This document shows positions 52,200 through 61,897 of a stretch of 64,000 nt of DNA, piece after piece. Numbering within the stretch: position 1 is the first letter of the stretch; every line of letters starts with the position of its first letter. The stretch lies in the NCBI GenBank assembly GCA_048296855.1, contig CP182631.1, one strand, 5' to 3'. A program made the position numbers and the translations under genes. Source of the stretch: Pseudocolwellia sp048296855 (GTDB lineage Bacteria > Pseudomonadota > Gammaproteobacteria > Enterobacterales > Alteromonadaceae). Under the pieces are notes generated by a model. It was not told where the DNA came from, made no database searches, and saw only the letters and a list, made by a program, of their open reading frames with translations.

Positions 52200-53978
52200 A
52201 TGCGTCCAAGTCGTTTTAATGAAAATGAAGCCACTGAAATTAATTGGCGAGTAATTAAAATGTTACTTCCTTATATGATGGAGTTTAAAGCCAGAATAGC
52301 CCTAGCTTTACTGTGTTTAGTGTTAACTAAAGTCGCGAGTGTTTATTTACCTTTTATATTAAAAGATGTGGTTGATACATTAGATCAACAACAAGAAAAC
52401 AATATTTACCTCGTACCATTTGGGCTAGTTGCTGCTTATGGCCTTGTTCGACTATCCATCGTTTTATTTGCAGAAATAAGAGATACTTTATTTGGCCGTG
52501 TAACTGAAAGAGCCATTAGACGCATTGGTTTAAAGGTATTTAAGCATTTACATGATCTTGATTTAGATTTTCATTTAAATCGTCAAACAGGGGGATTATC
52601 GCGAGATATTGATCGTGGTAATTCTGGTGTTAGTTTTTTAATGCGTTTTATGATCTTTAATATTATTCCCACCTTATTAGAAATCGTCATGGTTATTGGT
52701 ATTTTATTTGTAAATTACGGAATATGGTTTGCTTTAATTACCGCAACTTCAATTACGCTTTATATCTTATATTCGGTAAAAGCTACTAACTGGCGTACTG
52801 AATTTATTAGAGAAGCCAACAAAGCAGACTCATCGAGTAACACTCGAGCAATAGATAGCCTGCTTAACTACGAAACTGTTAAATATTTTACTAACGAAGC
52901 CTACGAAGCTAAGGCATATGATCACCAGTTAGAAAATTGGGAAGAAGCTAAAAAGAAAAATCGTTTATCGCTCTTTGCTTTAAATGGTGGTCAAGCCATT
53001 ATCATTTCAGTATCTATGACCGCAATGCTGGGGTTAGCGGCCTATCAGGTTACCTATGGGCACATGACTTTAGGTGACTTTGTTTTGATAAATGCATTTA
53101 TGATGCAGTTGTTTATTCCTCTTAATTTTCTTGGCTTTATTTATCGAGAAGTTAAAGGATCTCTGGCGAATATTGAACATATGTTTGGCTTGTTATTAAA
53201 GTCACCCAAAGTGAAAGATAAAGATAACGCTACAGAGTTGGTTATTAATGGTGGCGAGGTTGAGTTTTCAAATGTGTCTTTCGCTTACGATGAAAAAAGA
53301 CCCATTATAAAAAACATCTCGTTTTCAATAAAACCGGGTCAAAAAGTAGCGGTTGTAGGCGAAAGTGGCTCAGGTAAGTCAACCTTAGTTAAATTGTTAT
53401 TTCGTTTTTATGATGTGAATCAGGGTGAAATAAAAATAGATAATCAGGCCGTTGACCAAGTTAGCCAACATTCATTAAGAAAAAATATTGGTATTGTGCC
53501 TCAAGATACTGTGTTGTTTAACGACACTTTATTTGAAAACATTAAATACGGTAATACCAATGCGACAGATGCCGAGGTTGCAAAAGCGATAGAGTTATCT
53601 CATTTATCAAGCTTTATCGCGTCGTTACCCGACGGAGATCAAACTAAAGTAGGAGAGCGCGGTTTAAAGCTTTCTGGTGGCGAAAAACAGCGTGTTGCTA
53701 TTGCACGTACTATATTAAAAAATCCTGCTATTTTGGTGTTTGATGAAGCGACATCATCACTGGATAGTCATTCAGAGCAAGCTATTTTACGTGCTATTCA
53801 AACAGTAGCAAAAGGTCATACGAGTTTAGTGATTGCTCATCGTTTATCAACTATTGTAGATGCCGACAATATTATTGTGATGAACAAAGGTGAAATTGTG
53901 GAAGTGGGCGACCATCAAACCTTAATCGCTAAGAAAGAACATTATTACAATATGTGGCAATTACAACAATCTAGCTAA
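52200..53978 (+). CDS. Atm1-type ABC exporter (fused permease and ATPase)
   Basis: 592 residues. An N-terminal six-helix membrane domain (about 20-320) is followed by a nucleotide-binding domain with GESGSGKSTLVKLLF (Walker A), QDTVLFNDT (Q loop), LSGGEKQRVAIARTIL (signature) and ILVFDEATSSLDS (Walker B). The NYETVKYFTNEAYEAKAYD stretch is typical of the Atm1/HMT1 branch that exports glutathione- or metal-linked compounds. It works as a homodimer in the inner membrane. A DUF1415 gene follows 54 bp later. Confidence 0.9.
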   Translation: MRPSRFNENEATEINWRVIKMLLPYMMEFKARIALALLCLVLTKVASVYLPFILKDVVDTLDQQQENNIYLVPFGLVAAYGLVRLSIVLFAEIRDTLFGRVTERAIRRIGLKVFKHLHDLDLDFHLNRQTGGLSRDIDRGNSGVSFLMRFMIFNIIPTLLEIVMVIGILFVNYGIWFALITATSITLYILYSVKATNWRTEFIREANKADSSSNTRAIDSLLNYETVKYFTNEAYEAKAYDHQLENWEEAKKKNRLSLFALNGGQAIIISVSMTAMLGLAAYQVTYGHMTLGDFVLINAFMMQLFIPLNFLGFIYREVKGSLANIEHMFGLLLKSPKVKDKDNATELVINGGEVEFSNVSFAYDEKRPIIKNISFSIKPGQKVAVVGESGSGKSTLVKLLFRFYDVNQGEIKIDNQAVDQVSQHSLRKNIGIVPQDTVLFNDTLFENIKYGNTNATDAEVAKAIELSHLSSFIASLPDGDQTKVGERGLKLSGGEKQRVAIARTILKNPAILVFDEATSSLDSHSEQAILRAIQTVAKGHTSLVIAHRLSTIVDADNIIVMNKGEIVEVGDHQTLIAKKEHYYNMWQLQQSS

Positions 53979-53985
53979 TGTTAAG

Positions 53986-54000
53986 CCGAGTTCAGGTTAA
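53986..54000. repeat. Short repeated motif CCGARTTCAGGTTAA, copy 2
   Basis: CCGAGTTCAGGTTAA, 7 bases after the ABC exporter stop, in the same orientation as the copy at 52020. The two copies flank the exporter gene almost exactly. Confidence 0.45.
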
Positions 54001-54032
54001 CTATTTAACTTTAATAAATATACGAATATAAA

Positions 54033-54581
54033 ATGAATAAAGAACCCCGTGAAATATCACAAACACGACAATGGATAGAAGACATTATTGTTGGGCTTAA
54101 CTTTTGTCCGTTTGCAAAAAAAGAACTGGTTAATGATACGATTTATTATTATTTATCTCATCATAAAAAGCTTAAATTAGCTCTAACAGAGCTTTTTGAG
54201 CAATGTCATTATTTACAACGTAATATTCAAATTGAAACAAGCTTAGTGATATTTGACAAAGGTTTTAAGTCGTTTGAGCAATATTTAGAACTTGTTGACT
54301 ATGCTAACGAGCTGCTTATTGATTCAGAATATGATGGTGTATTTCAATTTGCGACTTTTCACCCTGATTATTATTTTGATGGCGTGGGCATTGACGATGC
54401 GGAAAATTACACTAATCGTTCGCCGTATCCTGTTATTCATATTTTAAGAGAAGAAAGCCTAACGCGAGTATTATCAACCTATAAAAATCCTGAAAATATT
54501 CCTGACAATAATATTGCTTTAGCACAAAAAAAAGGTCGAACGTATTTCGAGCAAGTACTTAAAAATATAAAACAATCATAA
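54033..54581 (+). CDS. DUF1415 family protein
   Basis: 182 residues, soluble, no signal peptide. WIEDIIVGLNFCPFAKKEL at the N-terminus, with the conserved Cys, and FQFATFHPDYYFDGVGIDDAENYTNRSPYP-type central motifs (FATFHPDYYF and NRSPYPVIHILRE seen here) match DUF1415. Function unknown. It is in the same direction as the Atm1-type exporter and may share its transcript. Confidence 0.85.
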   Translation: MNKEPREISQTRQWIEDIIVGLNFCPFAKKELVNDTIYYYLSHHKKLKLALTELFEQCHYLQRNIQIETSLVIFDKGFKSFEQYLELVDYANELLIDSEYDGVFQFATFHPDYYFDGVGIDDAENYTNRSPYPVIHILREESLTRVLSTYKNPENIPDNNIALAQKKGRTYFEQVLKNIKQS

Positions 54582-54691
54582 TTTAATTTTAAACCGTTAC
54601 AGCTTCTAAACGGTTCTAGCTGAAACATAAACTAATAATAGGTATACTGCGTGGCCCTAATATCGCAGTTAATAAATAGGTATTCTTTTTC

Positions 54692-55480
54692 GTGGAAAAT
54701 AATAAATTAATCAATGTGGGTGGTAACGTTGAAAGTGCAGAGCAAGGCAAATATTCAATCGATATAAAATTGGTGTTACAAGAGGCTTGGAGCCTTACTC
54801 ATAAATCGAGGCTTCCTATTATTGCCGGTGCGTTGATTTGTAGTGTTATAACATTGTTCATTGTATTTATTGCCAGTCAGTACCTAGGTGGCGTTGAAAA
54901 CGCTTTAAAGGATATGCAGGCGCAGTACATTATTAATATTTTGGTTACTTTAGTTGTTTCGCCTTTTATTGCAGGAATAGAAATGATGGGCGTATTTCAT
55001 GCTGTAGGATTAAAAACTCAGCCTAAATTAGTGTTTTCTTTTTTAAATAAAGGCGCTGTTATTGCTATATGCGCTTTACTTTCATCAACATTATCGTCAT
55101 TGGGTTTTAATTTATTGATTTTACCTGGAATATTTTTATTGGTAACACTGTCTTTAACCGTACCTTTGGTGATTGAAAAAAATATGATGCCAATTAAAGC
55201 GATTATATTAAGTGTTAAATCATTACGTTTTCAGTTTTTTAAGTTATTAGCAATTTATGGCATTTTATTTATGGCTTTATTACTGTCTACTTTCCCTCTG
55301 CTATTATTATTTAAGTCTGGTTTTGAAATTATTGGTGTAGCATTTTTACTGTTTGCGCTTACTTATTTAGCTCCTCTTTTTTATAACACTAAAGGCATCT
55401 TGTATCGTGAAATTTTTGGTGTGCAACTCAATGCGTCTGAAGGCCCAACTCAAGGAGACAGTGGAAGTTTTTCCGCTTAA
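54692..55480 (+). CDS. Multi-pass membrane protein of unknown function
   Basis: 262 residues from GTG 54692. After a polar N-terminus (about 1-37) come six hydrophobic segments (around 40-62, 80-105, 125-145, 145-160, 186-210 and 212-235) and a polar tail. The layout recalls YciC/UPF0259-type or BPSS1780-type membrane proteins, but no motif is decisive. The Bax-like gene starts 6 bp after its stop, so the two are probably co-transcribed. Confidence 0.7.
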   Translation: MENNKLINVGGNVESAEQGKYSIDIKLVLQEAWSLTHKSRLPIIAGALICSVITLFIVFIASQYLGGVENALKDMQAQYIINILVTLVVSPFIAGIEMMGVFHAVGLKTQPKLVFSFLNKGAVIAICALLSSTLSSLGFNLLILPGIFLLVTLSLTVPLVIEKNMMPIKAIILSVKSLRFQFFKLLAIYGILFMALLLSTFPLLLLFKSGFEIIGVAFLLFALTYLAPLFYNTKGILYREIFGVQLNASEGPTQGDSGSFSA

Positions 55481-55486
55481 CACTAT

Positions 55487-56320
55487 ATGGTAGGTCAAAC
55501 GAATAGAGCTTTACATTATTTTAAAGTAGCAAGCTGTTGGTTGTTAATAGGGCTTTTTATCGTCGCATTAGTTGCTCCTTTTACTTTTATGAAACCACCT
55601 GTTGATACTCCAAGTAAAAAAACACCTGACGTAAAAGTTATACCGATTGAAAAACCGTTGCATAATGTAAAACTGCCTAAGTTTTCTAAAATTAAAGACG
55701 TTAAAGAAAAAAAACGTACATTCTTTGCTTTTATTAAACCCGTAGTGGAAAAACAAAATAATAAAATTCTTAGCCAAAGAAATAAGCTATTAGAAATAAA
55801 AGAACGTTATTTGAATGAATCAGTATTAACGAAAGCAGATAAAAGTTTTTTGGCTAAACTGAGTCTTAAATATAAAAGTAAAACGCAATTTGGAGTACTT
55901 GCACAAATAGATAAATTATTACTCAAAGTTGATATTGTGCCTATTCCTCTCGTTTTAGCGCAAGCTGCGAATGAATCTGCTTGGGGAACATCTCGTTTTG
56001 CTAGAATAGGTTTAAACTTTTTTGGTATGTGGTGTTTTGAAAAAGGTTGTGGAATGGTGCCAAGAAGTAGAAATGAAGGTGCTTTTCATGAAGTTGCTGC
56101 ATTTAGTAGTGTAGAAGAAGCTATTACCAAGTATTTACATAACATTAATACTAATACCGCTTATAGCGTTTTTAGAACCATAAGAGGGCAGTTAAGACTA
56201 CAAGAACTACCGTTAACTCCCGAAATATTAGCCACGGGTTTACTACCTTATTCTGAAAGAGGTACAGACTACGTGTTAGAAATTACCGATATGATCAGGC
56301 ATAACCGAAAATATTTTTAA
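55487..56320 (+). CDS. Bax-like glucosaminidase-domain protein
   Basis: 277 residues. One N-terminal membrane anchor (about 14-34) leads to a basic linker, a coiled segment and a C-terminal glucosaminidase domain: PLVLAQAANESAWGTSRFAR (with the catalytic Glu), LNFFGMWCFEKGCGMVPRSR and ATGLLPYSERGTDYV. E. coli Bax has the same core. It probably cleaves peptidoglycan at the periplasmic face of the inner membrane. It lies 6 bp after the membrane-protein gene. Confidence 0.87.
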   Translation: MVGQTNRALHYFKVASCWLLIGLFIVALVAPFTFMKPPVDTPSKKTPDVKVIPIEKPLHNVKLPKFSKIKDVKEKKRTFFAFIKPVVEKQNNKILSQRNKLLEIKERYLNESVLTKADKSFLAKLSLKYKSKTQFGVLAQIDKLLLKVDIVPIPLVLAQAANESAWGTSRFARIGLNFFGMWCFEKGCGMVPRSRNEGAFHEVAAFSSVEEAITKYLHNINTNTAYSVFRTIRGQLRLQELPLTPEILATGLLPYSERGTDYVLEITDMIRHNRKYF

Positions 56321-56332
56321 CCTGTTATCGTA

Positions 56333-56391
56333 TATACCCACACCACCTTAAGGTGCAGGATTCAGCTGCATATTGAGGTGGTATGGGTATA
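56333..56391. repeat. 59-bp palindromic repeat, TATACCCA family
   Basis: TATACCCACACCACCTTAAG + GTGC pairs imperfectly with GCATATTGAGGTGGTATGGGTATA around an 11-nt loop. The ends resemble the TATACCCGTTA family but the interior differs, so it seems a sister family. A fragment (TATATTGAGGTGGCAGGGG) is seen near 13597. The gap 56321-56623 holds no gene. Confidence 0.65.
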
Positions 56392-56623
56392 CCTTCAATC
56401 ATCTTCCGTAATTGTTCTATTTAAAAAGGCTCGATAATTAAATGCCATTTTTATATAGTCTGTACCGTCTAAGCATATAAGTCATTTGTGGATGCGAATT
56501 ACATATGAGCTTTTCACGAGCGACAGATCACGTGCTTATCTTTAACACCAGAAAGCCTTAAAGCATTGAAGAATAAGTCATTTAACTAAAAATAATAGCA
56601 GGACTAACGTAGAGGTAGTGTTT

Positions 56624-56959
56624 ATGGATGAATATTGGTTATTAAATGTATTAATTCAGATTTTTATTACTGTGATGATTATTTGGTTAGTTTTAAAGAG
56701 AGATAAAAAATCATTTATTGATAATGGTGATACTGTTGTGATTAGAAATACAATATTATCTAGAGTCTTTAACTTTGGAGTGAGAACGGTTAAAAAGTCA
56801 GATATCAATAAAGTTCAACTTGCAGGACGTTGTATAAGTATTTTTAATAACAGTAATAATGCTTATGATGTTTTTACTCATTCAGAATCACCCCAGAAGG
56901 TATTCAATCAAGCAAAAGCTATATTCACACATGCTGAGTTTATAGAAATAAATAGCTAA
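56624..56959 (+). CDS. Small single-pass membrane protein, unknown
   Basis: 111 residues from ATG 56624, which has AGAGG eight bases upstream; a GTG two codons earlier is too close to it. One N-terminal helix (about 5-24, NVLIQIFITVMIIWLVL) is followed by a soluble basic domain that looks like a small beta-rich PH-type fold (VVIRNTILSRVFNFGVRTV). I do not recognise the family. It stands alone between repeat-rich gaps. Confidence 0.65.
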   Translation: MDEYWLLNVLIQIFITVMIIWLVLKRDKKSFIDNGDTVVIRNTILSRVFNFGVRTVKKSDINKVQLAGRCISIFNNSNNAYDVFTHSESPQKVFNQAKAIFTHAEFIEINS

Positions 56960-57075
56960 ACAATCCACCGTAAAGAACCAAAACAGCTAGTCGTTGCTCG
57001 TGCGTTTTTCTTCATAGTCTGCCTAGCCTAACTTTTGTATGGGTCAGGATAGGCAGTTACACAGGCTTAATTTAA

Positions 57076-57309
57076 ATAACCTCAGCTCGGGATAAGCAAA
57101 GTTACTCAACAAGCTATTTTTATGCCTAACTTCGTTGAATTTATTACTAATAGCTAGCTATTAGATAGAAAAATTCGCCTTGTTATACACACAAATATCA
57201 ATGTTGAGAGACTAATATAACTTAGGAAAACAACGATACAGATTAAGGTTTTGATAAATAATAATTTTAATTCATTATCTAACATTCATTAACCCGAGTT
57301 GAGGTTAAA
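57076..57309. mobile_element. Possible MITE or IS remnant with TAACCTCARCTCGGG inverted ends
   Basis: AAATAACCTCAGCTCGGGATAA near 57076-57097 is an inverted match to TTAACCCGAGTTGAGGTTAAAT at 57289-57310. The ~190 bases between have no coding ORF. The end sequence is the same motif that occurs at 52020 and 53986. The gap 56960-57319 also has an imperfect CTGCCTA/TAGGCAG hairpin near 57019-57056 and no gene. Confidence 0.45.
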
Positions 57310-57319
57310 TAGCCAGTTT

Positions 57320-60300
57320 TTATGGTTTTCCGTTGTTTATTTTTAGTAAATGTATTTGTTTAGCATTCAATTTTTTCCTACGGGTTTGCCAAGTAGCCCC
57401 ACTCATTATTAATAGTAAAATACCCGCTAAGCTATAATAAATAGCGTTGTTTGGTTCAATGCTTTGCACGATTTGTTTTTCTAATTTTTGTCCGTTAACT
57501 TGTTGCTCTGCTTTTTCTACTTGGTTTTGCTGTTCAGCAAGCTGTTGGTTGTTCATTTCTTGCTGTAATTTTGCATTTGCTGCCATAGCTGCCATTGTTT
57601 TTGTTACTAAGGGAGCTAAACCAAAACCTTGCGCAAGTTCATTAACATGGGTTTTTACGGCATCATTTAGAATGACTAAGTCATTGTTATTAACCACAGC
57701 AATATATTGTTCAACCAGTTGTTTTAAACGTTCAGGATCTGCTTGCCAATAATCTTTACGTTCTGCTTCTAACATGCGCTCCATCATACGAGCAAAGGCA
57801 GCAGGGTTAATTTCTTTAAACCATTCATCGAGCTCTAAAGCTAATTTGTCATTAACATAAATGTCCATGTACTCATCCCATTGATCATTTCGTATCAAGT
57901 TAGGATCAACCACTTGCCAACCGAAAAAGTTATCCATTTTTGACGCTAATGACACGGCACCGGAATAACCTTCTTTTTGTAGCTCTTTTATCCAACGCGG
58001 GTGGAACATACGCGTGCGTAGCTCTTTAGCTAAAAATAAGTCGGCGTTTTCGGCTTTAGCATTTTTAGCGTCACGTAAATTTGCTACAACCATATCAGGG
58101 CTTTTACCATCAATATTACGAACGGCTAAACTGAGTGCTCCAAAGTATTCGAATGGATCATCGGTACTTAACATGCCAAATAGGTTTGACGAGCGTGCAA
58201 ACATAGCAATGTCGGTACCTGATAATTGCTTGGCATAAAGTTGTACTTCTTTACCTTCGCTATTCGCGGCTTTTTGTCCCCATCGGCTGTTGTCGGCACC
58301 GAAGAAGTAACCCATTTTTCCAAGGTAGTTATCAGAGATTTTTTTGTCATTTTCCCAAGTGTCACTTGCCCAAACCGCATCATCAATACCTGTACCGTAA
58401 TCTCCTGATTGATTGGAAAAAATACGTATAGTAGATAAATATTCGGCTTCTTTTTCTTCTACACCTTCAGCTAATAAATCGGCTTTTACTTTCTGGCTAT
58501 TTTGCCAAACTGAGTTGTTGTCTTCTTTTATAGCTGCAACTTGATTGACGGCTTTTGCCAGCATTTGCATAACATTAGGAAATGCATCGCGATATAAACC
58601 TGTTGCAGATAATACAACGTCGATACGCGGTCGTTTTAATTCACTGTAGGGAATTATTTCAGTGCCAGTAACACGGCCGCTTGCACTCCATTTGGGTTTA
58701 ACACCCATGGCATAAAGCACTTGAGACTCAAGTACGCCGTAGTGACGCATAGTTTCAATCGACCATAATGAAAAGGCCATTTTATCAGGGTAGGCTTTAT
58801 GCTTTTGGTAGTAGTTGGCAATCATTTCTTCAACCAGTTCTTTACCTTGCTCGAAAGCTGCTTGGGTAGGAACCCGAGAAGGGTTAAAGCCAAATAGGTT
58901 ATAACCTGTAGCCAATGATTCAGGATGTCGTATGGGATCACCACCTGATTTAACAGGGATATATTTAGCACTTAAAAAGTCAACCATAGCATCAAGCTCG
59001 TGGATACTTGCCATGCTTTGGTAAAGCTTTTTACCACGCTCAATATCAGCTTGTAGCTCAGTTGAAATTTCACTTAATGCTACTGGACGTTGCGCAGTTT
59101 GATCGTCAGCATCAATGATATAATTTTTTACGGTTAAATAACCTGACAAGCGGCTGATATCATTTTCTTGAGTTGTTTTAGTGTTGGTGATTTTATCGTT
59201 TTCAGAGTGTTGTTCGACGTTTTTCTCATTATGTTCGTCATGACTCTTTTCATGATAGGTATGGCTATGATCTGTGTTTTTATCTTCTTCATCGTCGTGG
59301 TGCTCACCGATTAAGCTTTCACTATAACTATCATGTTCAAATTCACTGGCCCGTTGTGTAAAGTCGTTACCTAGCATTTGTATTAAGGTTGAAATGGTAA
59401 GTGGCTGTTCAGGAATATAACCAAAGGTATGTAAACCTAATGGTTGATTTGCCGTTGCTAACGCCTCTAAGTGAATATGTAAGGCGTCAATAAACTCATC
59501 AAATGCTTGATCAATGCGTTCTTGTTCCCAGGCTAAGTCTTTACAAATATTGGTATCGAAACATAACTTAGTTAACTGAACGGCAGTTTTTTGCTTTACG
59601 CCACCTTGATCAAGCTGTTTATATTGATGCATTAATTCATGTAAATTACGTATTTCACCTTCTAAACCAGCAGCTGCGAATGGTGGTGTCATATGGGAAA
59701 TAACTGTAGCGCGACCTCTGCGCTTGGTTTGCATTGCTTCGCCAACATCATCAACAATAAATGGGTAAACCACGGGCGTATCCCAAACCGCTAAATTACC
59801 TTGGTCATAAATTGATAAACCACGTTCTTTGCCACCTAAATACTCTTGTGAGCCGTGCGTACCTAAATGAACAATTGCGTCTGACTTCCAGTATTCTCGG
59901 GCATAATAATAAGCGGCTAGGTAAAAATGGTTAATAGGCACTAAACCTTGGTGATAAATCATGTTTTCGTCGTTCTTATTATCAGAACGAGGAGGCTGTC
60001 GCATGATCAACATATTACCGTTGCGAATGCGAGGTAGAATAAAAAAGTGTTTACCGCTTTTTTCTACGGCCATAAAGTTATCTTCTGGCTTGCCCCAATG
60101 ATCGTTTATTGTTTGGGTTAACTCAGCGGGTAGGGCATTAAACCATGTTAAATAATCATCAATTGGCATTAACTCAGCTAAATCATTGTCTAACAATTCT
60201 GTTAACTGATAATCGCGGTAGAAAGGGTTGAGGATTTTTTTTGCGTTAGCTACAAAGTATTGCGCATCACGCTCTGCGGTTTTATAGCCTTCATTGGCTA

Positions 60301-61579
60301 AACGTTGGCTAATAGCTTCAATACTTTTAGGAATATTGAGAAAAGAGGCTCCTACGTCTTTGTCGCCCCAAACAAATAGGGTGAGTTTTTTATCTTTATT
60401 GGCTTTATATTTTAGATTAACGACATTAATCGCTTTGTTCACTAAATGCTCTAATTGGTAGTCGATAACTTCGATATTCTGGTCGCTCATGTTCCTCGCG
60501 GCTACGATCATAGGATCGATTACGCCGGCATTCTCTGGTAGCACTAAGGTAAATGACATCATATTGGCACTAACGCCTTGCATGTCATTTTCCCATGTTT
60601 CCTTATCGCCAGAATAGTAAGTCATCGCTTGCATGACAGGTACATTGAATTTTTCAAATTCGACTTTACGTTGGTTAGCCCAATGGATGTTACGAAAGTT
60701 AATGATCAAATCTACATCGGTTTGTTGGCCAATAACTTGACCATCCTTAGTCATTGGCAGTTGCAGTAAGTGGCTATAGTCGCTGGTAACAGGACTCAGT
60801 TTGAAAAAGAAGGGTACAACATAAGCACCTTTAGCTTCTAATTGGGCAATGGTGGCATCAATTAATTGCGTTTGCTCAGATTCAATCAGTGTTCGTTGTA
60901 ATAGTATTGCTATTTTAGGTTGCTGAGGCTTTGCTGGACGGTGCTGTTTATATGTCGCTAAATCGTTAATGATTAAGCTCTCTAGCGCTGGATGGTAAAT
61001 ACCTTGCTGTGGAAAAATAATTGGAGTAGGCACGGTATTTTGTACTAAAGCATTGCCTTGGCCTGCTGATTTAATAATGTTTAGTGAGATATATGACAAC
61101 ATGTTATCGAGATTACGTCGGCCAGCATTCATCCAATAATCTTGTAAGGTGCTAGCACTATCAGCGTCTAAGCCTTTATTAAGGCTGGCGTTTTGTAAGT
61201 AGTTAAAAGCAACAATGTTAGTGTTTGTTTTAACTACTGCATTGTTATAACTATCAAAGGCCGCGCTGGCTTCTCGTACCGAAACCGCATCAAGAATAAC
61301 TAAGTCATATTTATTGAATAGTGCAGCAAGGGCATCTGCTTGATTGGCAGTTTGTAATAATGATTTAGCTGATTTTTGCTGAATGTTCCATGTTGAGTTG
61401 GTTTTTTTATCGGCAACGGTTTTTAACAGCGTTATTTTGGCTGTGTTGGTATGAGCGGTACTGACAAAAAGTACACTATGGTTTGTGCTTTTGTTGCTAA
61501 CACTATCTGTGACGGCATTACTAATAAAGCTAATGACGGAAAATAGTAAGATGGAAATTTTAATTAAAAGGTTTTTCAT
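57320..61579 (-). CDS. hmuS: Membrane-anchored periplasmic CobN-like chelatase (HmuS-like)
   Basis: 1419 residues of the CobN/BchH chelatase family: HWANQRKVEFEKFNVPV, HLGTHGSQEYLGGKERGLSI, PFIVDDVGEAMQTKRRGRA, GGDPIRHPESLATGYNLFGF and VLSATGLYRDAFPNVM. Unlike cytoplasmic CobN it starts with a signal peptide (about 1-22) and ends with a Gln/Glu-rich coiled coil and one membrane helix (about 1376-1396), placing the catalytic part in the periplasm. A His/Asp/Glu-rich insertion lies near residues 745-806. It is 12 bp after the DUF2149 gene in a cluster with HmuY and a TonB receptor. In Bacteroidetes hmu loci the CobN homologue is HmuS, linked to iron release from haem. No CobS/CobT ATPase genes are nearby. 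Cobalt or other tetrapyrrole use cannot be excluded. Confidence 0.85.
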   Translation of the reverse strand: MKNLLIKISILLFSVISFISNAVTDSVSNKSTNHSVLFVSTAHTNTAKITLLKTVADKKTNSTWNIQQKSAKSLLQTANQADALAALFNKYDLVILDAVSVREASAAFDSYNNAVVKTNTNIVAFNYLQNASLNKGLDADSASTLQDYWMNAGRRNLDNMLSYISLNIIKSAGQGNALVQNTVPTPIIFPQQGIYHPALESLIINDLATYKQHRPAKPQQPKIAILLQRTLIESEQTQLIDATIAQLEAKGAYVVPFFFKLSPVTSDYSHLLQLPMTKDGQVIGQQTDVDLIINFRNIHWANQRKVEFEKFNVPVMQAMTYYSGDKETWENDMQGVSANMMSFTLVLPENAGVIDPMIVAARNMSDQNIEVIDYQLEHLVNKAINVVNLKYKANKDKKLTLFVWGDKDVGASFLNIPKSIEAISQRLANEGYKTAERDAQYFVANAKKILNPFYRDYQLTELLDNDLAELMPIDDYLTWFNALPAELTQTINDHWGKPEDNFMAVEKSGKHFFILPRIRNGNMLIMRQPPRSDNKNDENMIYHQGLVPINHFYLAAYYYAREYWKSDAIVHLGTHGSQEYLGGKERGLSIYDQGNLAVWDTPVVYPFIVDDVGEAMQTKRRGRATVISHMTPPFAAAGLEGEIRNLHELMHQYKQLDQGGVKQKTAVQLTKLCFDTNICKDLAWEQERIDQAFDEFIDALHIHLEALATANQPLGLHTFGYIPEQPLTISTLIQMLGNDFTQRASEFEHDSYSESLIGEHHDDEEDKNTDHSHTYHEKSHDEHNEKNVEQHSENDKITNTKTTQENDISRLSGYLTVKNYIIDADDQTAQRPVALSEISTELQADIERGKKLYQSMASIHELDAMVDFLSAKYIPVKSGGDPIRHPESLATGYNLFGFNPSRVPTQAAFEQGKELVEEMIANYYQKHKAYPDKMAFSLWSIETMRHYGVLESQVLYAMGVKPKWSASGRVTGTEIIPYSELKRPRIDVVLSATGLYRDAFPNVMQMLAKAVNQVAAIKEDNNSVWQNSQKVKADLLAEGVEEKEAEYLSTIRIFSNQSGDYGTGIDDAVWASDTWENDKKISDNYLGKMGYFFGADNSRWGQKAANSEGKEVQLYAKQLSGTDIAMFARSSNLFGMLSTDDPFEYFGALSLAVRNIDGKSPDMVVANLRDAKNAKAENADLFLAKELRTRMFHPRWIKELQKEGYSGAVSLASKMDNFFGWQVVDPNLIRNDQWDEYMDIYVNDKLALELDEWFKEINPAAFARMMERMLEAERKDYWQADPERLKQLVEQYIAVVNNNDLVILNDAVKTHVNELAQGFGLAPLVTKTMAAMAANAKLQQEMNNQQLAEQQNQVEKAEQQVNGQKLEKQIVQSIEPNNAIYYSLAGILLLIMSGATWQTRRKKLNAKQIHLLKINNGKP

Positions 61580-61591
61580 TGGATAATATCA

Positions 61592-61897
61592 CTATTCTTT
61601 TACGTAAATCATGCTGCCGTCTGCCATTTCGTAAGCTGTACCGGCTTTTTTACCTGTACCTGCTCCCGTTGTTCCATCACTTTTGAAGCTTTCGATGGTA
61701 TTGCCTTTTTTGACGATAATTTCCATATTCTCTTTGCCTTCGTTTTTAATGACAGTGACATCCTCAGCTAGGAAGGGATTTAATGGATTTTGTGCGATGG
61801 CGATGAGTAAAGCGGCAACGAGCACTAAAAACACATCAACTAAATTAACTACTGATAGCGCAGGGTTAATACCTTCGTCTTCATCAAGCAACCTCAT
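61592..61897 (-). CDS. DUF2149 family protein, ExbD-like
   Basis: 101 residues. The N-terminus INPALSVVNLVDVFLVLVAA and following LLIAIAQ form one membrane helix with an Asp near its start, like the proton-conducting Asp of ExbD/TolR/MotB. The rest is a small periplasmic domain (about 40-101). It overlaps the ExbB-like gene by 14 bp and lies 12 bp before the CobN-like gene, so all three are translated together. DUF2149 genes are repeatedly found with CobN and MotA/ExbB genes. It may be the HmuV-type partner. The motor role is inference. Confidence 0.8.
   Translation of the reverse strand: MRLLDEDEGINPALSVVNLVDVFLVLVAALLIAIAQNPLNPFLAEDVTVIKNEGKENMEIIVKKGNTIESFKSDGTTGAGTGKKAGTAYEMADGSMIYVKE

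Noticed and set aside
57447..57752. Plus-strand ORFs inside the CobN-like gene (also 58014-58238, 60578-60769)
   Set aside because: They are antisense shadows of a gene with strong family motifs, without ribosome sites or recognisable products.
57320..61579. Cytoplasmic cobalamin-synthesis CobN
   Set aside because: The signal peptide, C-terminal membrane anchor, HmuY neighbour and lack of any cob genes in the window argue against the biosynthetic role, though metal identity remains untested.
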